Assembly (NCBI RefSeq): GCF_005503145.1
Contig: NZ_SCNV01000015.1
Location: 62,001 to 126,000, forward strand
DNA: 64,000 nucleotides
Origin: Burkholderia sp. 4M9327F10
GTDB lineage: Bacteria; Pseudomonadota; Gammaproteobacteria; Burkholderiales; Burkholderiaceae
Reading direction: 5' to 3'
Each line of letters begins with the position of its first letter. Within the stretch, counting starts at the first letter, position 1. Positions 61,798-64,000 of this stretch are shown here, piece by piece. The notes beneath the pieces were generated by a model that did no database searches, was not told where the DNA came from, and was given only the letters and a program-made list of their open reading frames with translations. The position numbers were made by a program, and so were the translations under genes.

Positions 61798-62691
61798 ATG
61801 CTGCAGTTCCTGCTCGACGTTCTGATCCGCACCTCCGACCTGCTGCTCGTCTCGATCGGACTGTCTACGCTCTATTCGCTGATCCGCTTTCCCAACATCG
61901 CGCATGTGCAGTATGCGATGCTCGGCGCATTCGCCTCGCTTGGCTGTGAACGCGCCGGCCTGCCTCTGGTTCTCGCCACCGCCGTATCGTGCACGCTGGT
62001 CGGCTGCCTCGCGGTCCTGCTCAACGTGTTCGTGTTCGCCCGGCTGCTGCGCTCGGGCAGCGCGGTTGCGATGATCGGTTCGCTCGCGGTGTCGCTGATC
62101 GCCGTCGCGCTCGTGCTCGGCACTGCGGGTTCGCGGCCGCTCCAGTACGCGCAGGATCTGACGCCGCCGCTGCTGATCGACGGGATCGCGGTCTCGCGCG
62201 CGCAACTCGATTCGATCCTATGCGGCGCGCTCACACTGCTCCTGTTCTCCGTGCTGCTGTACCGGACCGATGTCGGCCGCTCGATGCGCGCACTCGCGTC
62301 GAACCGCCCACTCGCACTCGCGACCGGCATCGACGCCCAGCGTGTAACCAATGTCATCAGCTTTGCAAGCGGTATGCTCGCCGCCCTGGGCGGCACGATG
62401 CTCGGCCTCACCGAGAGCGTGCACGTGAATTTGGGCAATGGGTTGCTGATTCCGGCGTTCTCGGCTGCGATCCTCGGCGGCCTCGGCAACCCACTGGGCG
62501 CGGCCGCCGGTGCACTGCTGATCGCTCTCGCCGAAACGGTGATGCTCAACATCGACCTTGGCTCGCTGACCGGACATGCATCGCTGGTATTTCCGGTTGC
62601 CTACGTGAGCGCGGTGTCGTTCCTGATCCTGCTTGTCACCCTGATGTTCCGTCCGTACGGGATCTTCGACCGGGAGGTGCGGCGTGTCTAG
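61798..62691 (+). CDS. livH: Branched-chain-type ABC permease (LivH)
   Basis: 297 residues from the ATG at 61798 with GGAG upstream; the frame is open far upstream but overlaps the binding-protein gene. About eight hydrophobic segments; the coupling loop includes RSMRALASNRPLALATGID. FSAAILGGLGNPLGAAAGALLIALAE is the characteristic C-terminal LivH block. Overlaps livM by 8 bases. Confidence 0.93.
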   Translation: MLQFLLDVLIRTSDLLLVSIGLSTLYSLIRFPNIAHVQYAMLGAFASLGCERAGLPLVLATAVSCTLVGCLAVLLNVFVFARLLRSGSAVAMIGSLAVSLIAVALVLGTAGSRPLQYAQDLTPPLLIDGIAVSRAQLDSILCGALTLLLFSVLLYRTDVGRSMRALASNRPLALATGIDAQRVTNVISFASGMLAALGGTMLGLTESVHVNLGNGLLIPAFSAAILGGLGNPLGAAAGALLIALAETVMLNIDLGSLTGHASLVFPVAYVSAVSFLILLVTLMFRPYGIFDREVRRV

Positions 62692-63571
62692 TTTTCTCAT
62701 CCATCTGCTGACCTCAGCCTGCCTGTCCGCGATGATGGCACTCGGACTCAATCTGCAGGCCGGTTACGCGGGCATGGTCAATTTCGGATTCATCGCGTTT
62801 GCCGGGCTCGGTGCATACGCGGCCGGTATCGCTTCGCAGCTCGGCTGGCCGCTGCCGGCGGCGCTGGCGCTCGCGGTCGTGGCGGCAAGCGTGCTGGCGG
62901 TCGCGATCGCGCGGCTTGGCCGCATGCTGGCGTCGGACTATTGGGGAATCGCCACGCTCGCGATCGCAGAGATCCTGCGCACCGTCGCGCTCAACGAAAC
63001 CTGGCTCACCGGCGGCGCCCAGGGTATCGGCGGTATCGCACCGCTGTTCCCCGGACTCGTTGCGCCGTGGGCAGACCTTGCCTTCCTCGGCGTTGCCGCC
63101 GGATGCCTCGCTCTCGTCTACGCGGGCTACCGCCGCATCGTCCGCAGCCGTTTCGGCCGCGCGTTGAAGGTCATGCGCGAGGAACCTGCGCTCGCCGTCT
63201 GCTTCGGCTACGACCCGCTCTCGCTGAAAACGCGGGCCAGCGTCGCGGCCGCGCTGCCCGCCGCACTGGCCGGTGCACTACTCACCTGGTACATCAGCTA
63301 CGTCGGGCCTGACACGATGCTGTCGTCCGAAACCTTCGCGCTCTGGACAATCGTCATGGTGGGCGGTCTCGGCAGCAATGCCGGCGTGCTGCTCGGCGCG
63401 GTGCTGGTTCAGGCCGTTTATTCGTTCGCACCCTTCCTGAAAGACTGGTTCGGTGTCGGCAGCGACCTCGCGGGCGCCGTCAGGCTCGGCCTCGTCGGAC
63501 TGATGCTGCTCGCCTGCCTGCTGTGGCGGCCACGCGGCCTGCTGCCGGAACGTCTGGAGATCCACCCATGA
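62684..63571 (+). CDS. livM: Branched-chain-type ABC permease (LivM)
   Basis: 295 residues from the GTG at 62684, with GGGAGGTG eight bases before it, overlapping livH by 8 bases. LGLNLQAGYAGMVNFGFIAFAGLGAYA and MVGGLGSNAGVLLGAVLVQ are LivM landmarks, each within the allowed family variation. Partner of LivH in the membrane complex. Overlaps livG by 4 bases. Confidence 0.93.
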   Translation: MSSFLIHLLTSACLSAMMALGLNLQAGYAGMVNFGFIAFAGLGAYAAGIASQLGWPLPAALALAVVAASVLAVAIARLGRMLASDYWGIATLAIAEILRTVALNETWLTGGAQGIGGIAPLFPGLVAPWADLAFLGVAAGCLALVYAGYRRIVRSRFGRALKVMREEPALAVCFGYDPLSLKTRASVAAALPAALAGALLTWYISYVGPDTMLSSETFALWTIVMVGGLGSNAGVLLGAVLVQAVYSFAPFLKDWFGVGSDLAGAVRLGLVGLMLLACLLWRPRGLLPERLEIHP

Positions 63572-64000
63572 GCGCGCTCCTCGAACTGGATGGCATCGCC
63601 ATCCGCTACGGCGGCAATACCGTGCTGTCCGGGCTCACGCTGTCGGTCGACAGTGGCGAGATCGTCGGTCTGCTCGGCCCGAACGGCTCCGGCAAAAGTA
63701 CGGTCCTGAACGCGGTCACGGGTTTCGCGCCGCTTGCGAGCGGCGAGATCCGCTTCGACGGCCGCCGGATCGACCGGCTCGCGCCGCAGCGCATCGCGCA
63801 GCTCGGCATACGCCGCACCTTCCAGCTACCGTCGATGCCGGCCCGGATGTCGGTGCTCGAACTGACGATGGCCGCCTCGTCGGCAGGCCACGGACTCGGC
63901 GCGGCGCTGCTGCGCGGGCCCTCGCTGCGCGCGCTTGAACAGAAGACGCGAACCCGGGCCGCCGCGCTACTCGACGAGCTCAAACTGTCCGCCGTTGCCC
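63568..64000 (+). CDS. livG: Branched-chain-type ABC ATPase (LivG), runs off the window
   Basis: The ATG overlaps the livM stop (ATGA). 144 codons are visible and the frame is open at the right edge; the family is about 250 residues, so the signature and Walker B lie outside. Walker A is GPNGSGKST (about residues 37-45), followed by LNAVTGFAPLASGEIRFDG and the Q-loop IRRTFQLPSM. A livF gene would be expected next. Confidence 0.93.
   Translation, partial: MSALLELDGIAIRYGGNTVLSGLTLSVDSGEIVGLLGPNGSGKSTVLNAVTGFAPLASGEIRFDGRRIDRLAPQRIAQLGIRRTFQLPSMPARMSVLELTMAASSAGHGLGAALLRGPSLRALEQKTRTRAAALLDELKLSAVA

Noticed and set aside
1..64000. tRNA or rRNA genes, CRISPR arrays, intact insertion sequences, integrases or attachment sites
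   Set aside because: Looked for by eye and by product; no T-loop/anticodon arrangement, regular spacer array, transposase or recombinase was seen. A tRNA search program could still find something missed.

Overview
The window looks like one replicon segment of a Burkholderiales bacterium of the Burkholderia/Paraburkholderia/Caballeronia type. Reasons: high GC, many LysR and GntR regulators each next to a small catabolic or transport operon, an OmpC-type porin with a C-terminal Phe, and MdtNOP/FUSC efflux genes. I see 54 protein genes plus one short leader peptide, no rRNA or tRNA gene, no CRISPR array and no intact mobile element. Two genes run off the window (a livK-type gene at the left edge, livG at the right edge).

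Layout. 0-6.1 kb: Liv-type binding protein, LysR regulator, AhpC peroxiredoxin, an orphan peptide-type binding protein and a DHA2 exporter. 6.3-11.3 kb: ytcA-mdtN-mdtO-mdtP efflux operon. 11.7-13.7 kb: ABC-F ATPase with a separate 28-codon leader ORF and a long 5' region. 13.7-18.2 kb: polar amino-acid ABC transporter translationally linked to a PuuB-like FAD oxidase, with a divergent IclR regulator. 18.2-20.0 kb: TetR and a divergent quinone-oxidoreductase-like gene around a perfect 27-bp operator. 20.0-24.7 kb: a 1458-residue double hybrid histidine kinase and a CsbD protein. 25-31.3 kb: a patchwork of an LprI-domain protein, HxlR/NmrA pair, Mrr-like type IV nuclease and RhlE helicase, separated by long gene-free stretches with degraded dispersed repeats. 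31.8-38.0 kb: hexuronate module (UxuR-like GntR, uxuA, MFS, porin, secreted esterase) with three TGGTAnACCA operators. 38.2-42.1 kb: LysR/argC and SDR/LysR pairs. 42.2-56.0 kb: a large catabolic island (GntR-UTRA, fumarase-superfamily lyase, dicarboxylate symporter, Pot-type ABC transporter split over both strands, GMC oxidoreductase, FAD oxidase, HAD hydrolase, LysR, DapA-family enzyme). 56.1-64 kb: an orphan glycosyltransferase, then a ridA-dadA-maleate isomerase-like-gntR operon divergent from a Liv-type ABC transporter.

How it fits together. Most of the window is a series of independent scavenging modules: each pairs a high-affinity transporter with one or two oxidases/lyases and a local regulator. 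The least explained parts, and the best candidates for undescribed biology, are (i) the 42.2-54.0 kb island, whose enzymes imply uptake of an N-containing compound, oxidative deamination and a C-N (or C-O) lyase probably releasing fumarate, with no recognisable known pathway; (ii) the leader-ORF-controlled ABC-F gene; and (iii) the RidA/DadA/isomerase/Liv module. Enzyme-family calls are firm; substrate calls are inference.
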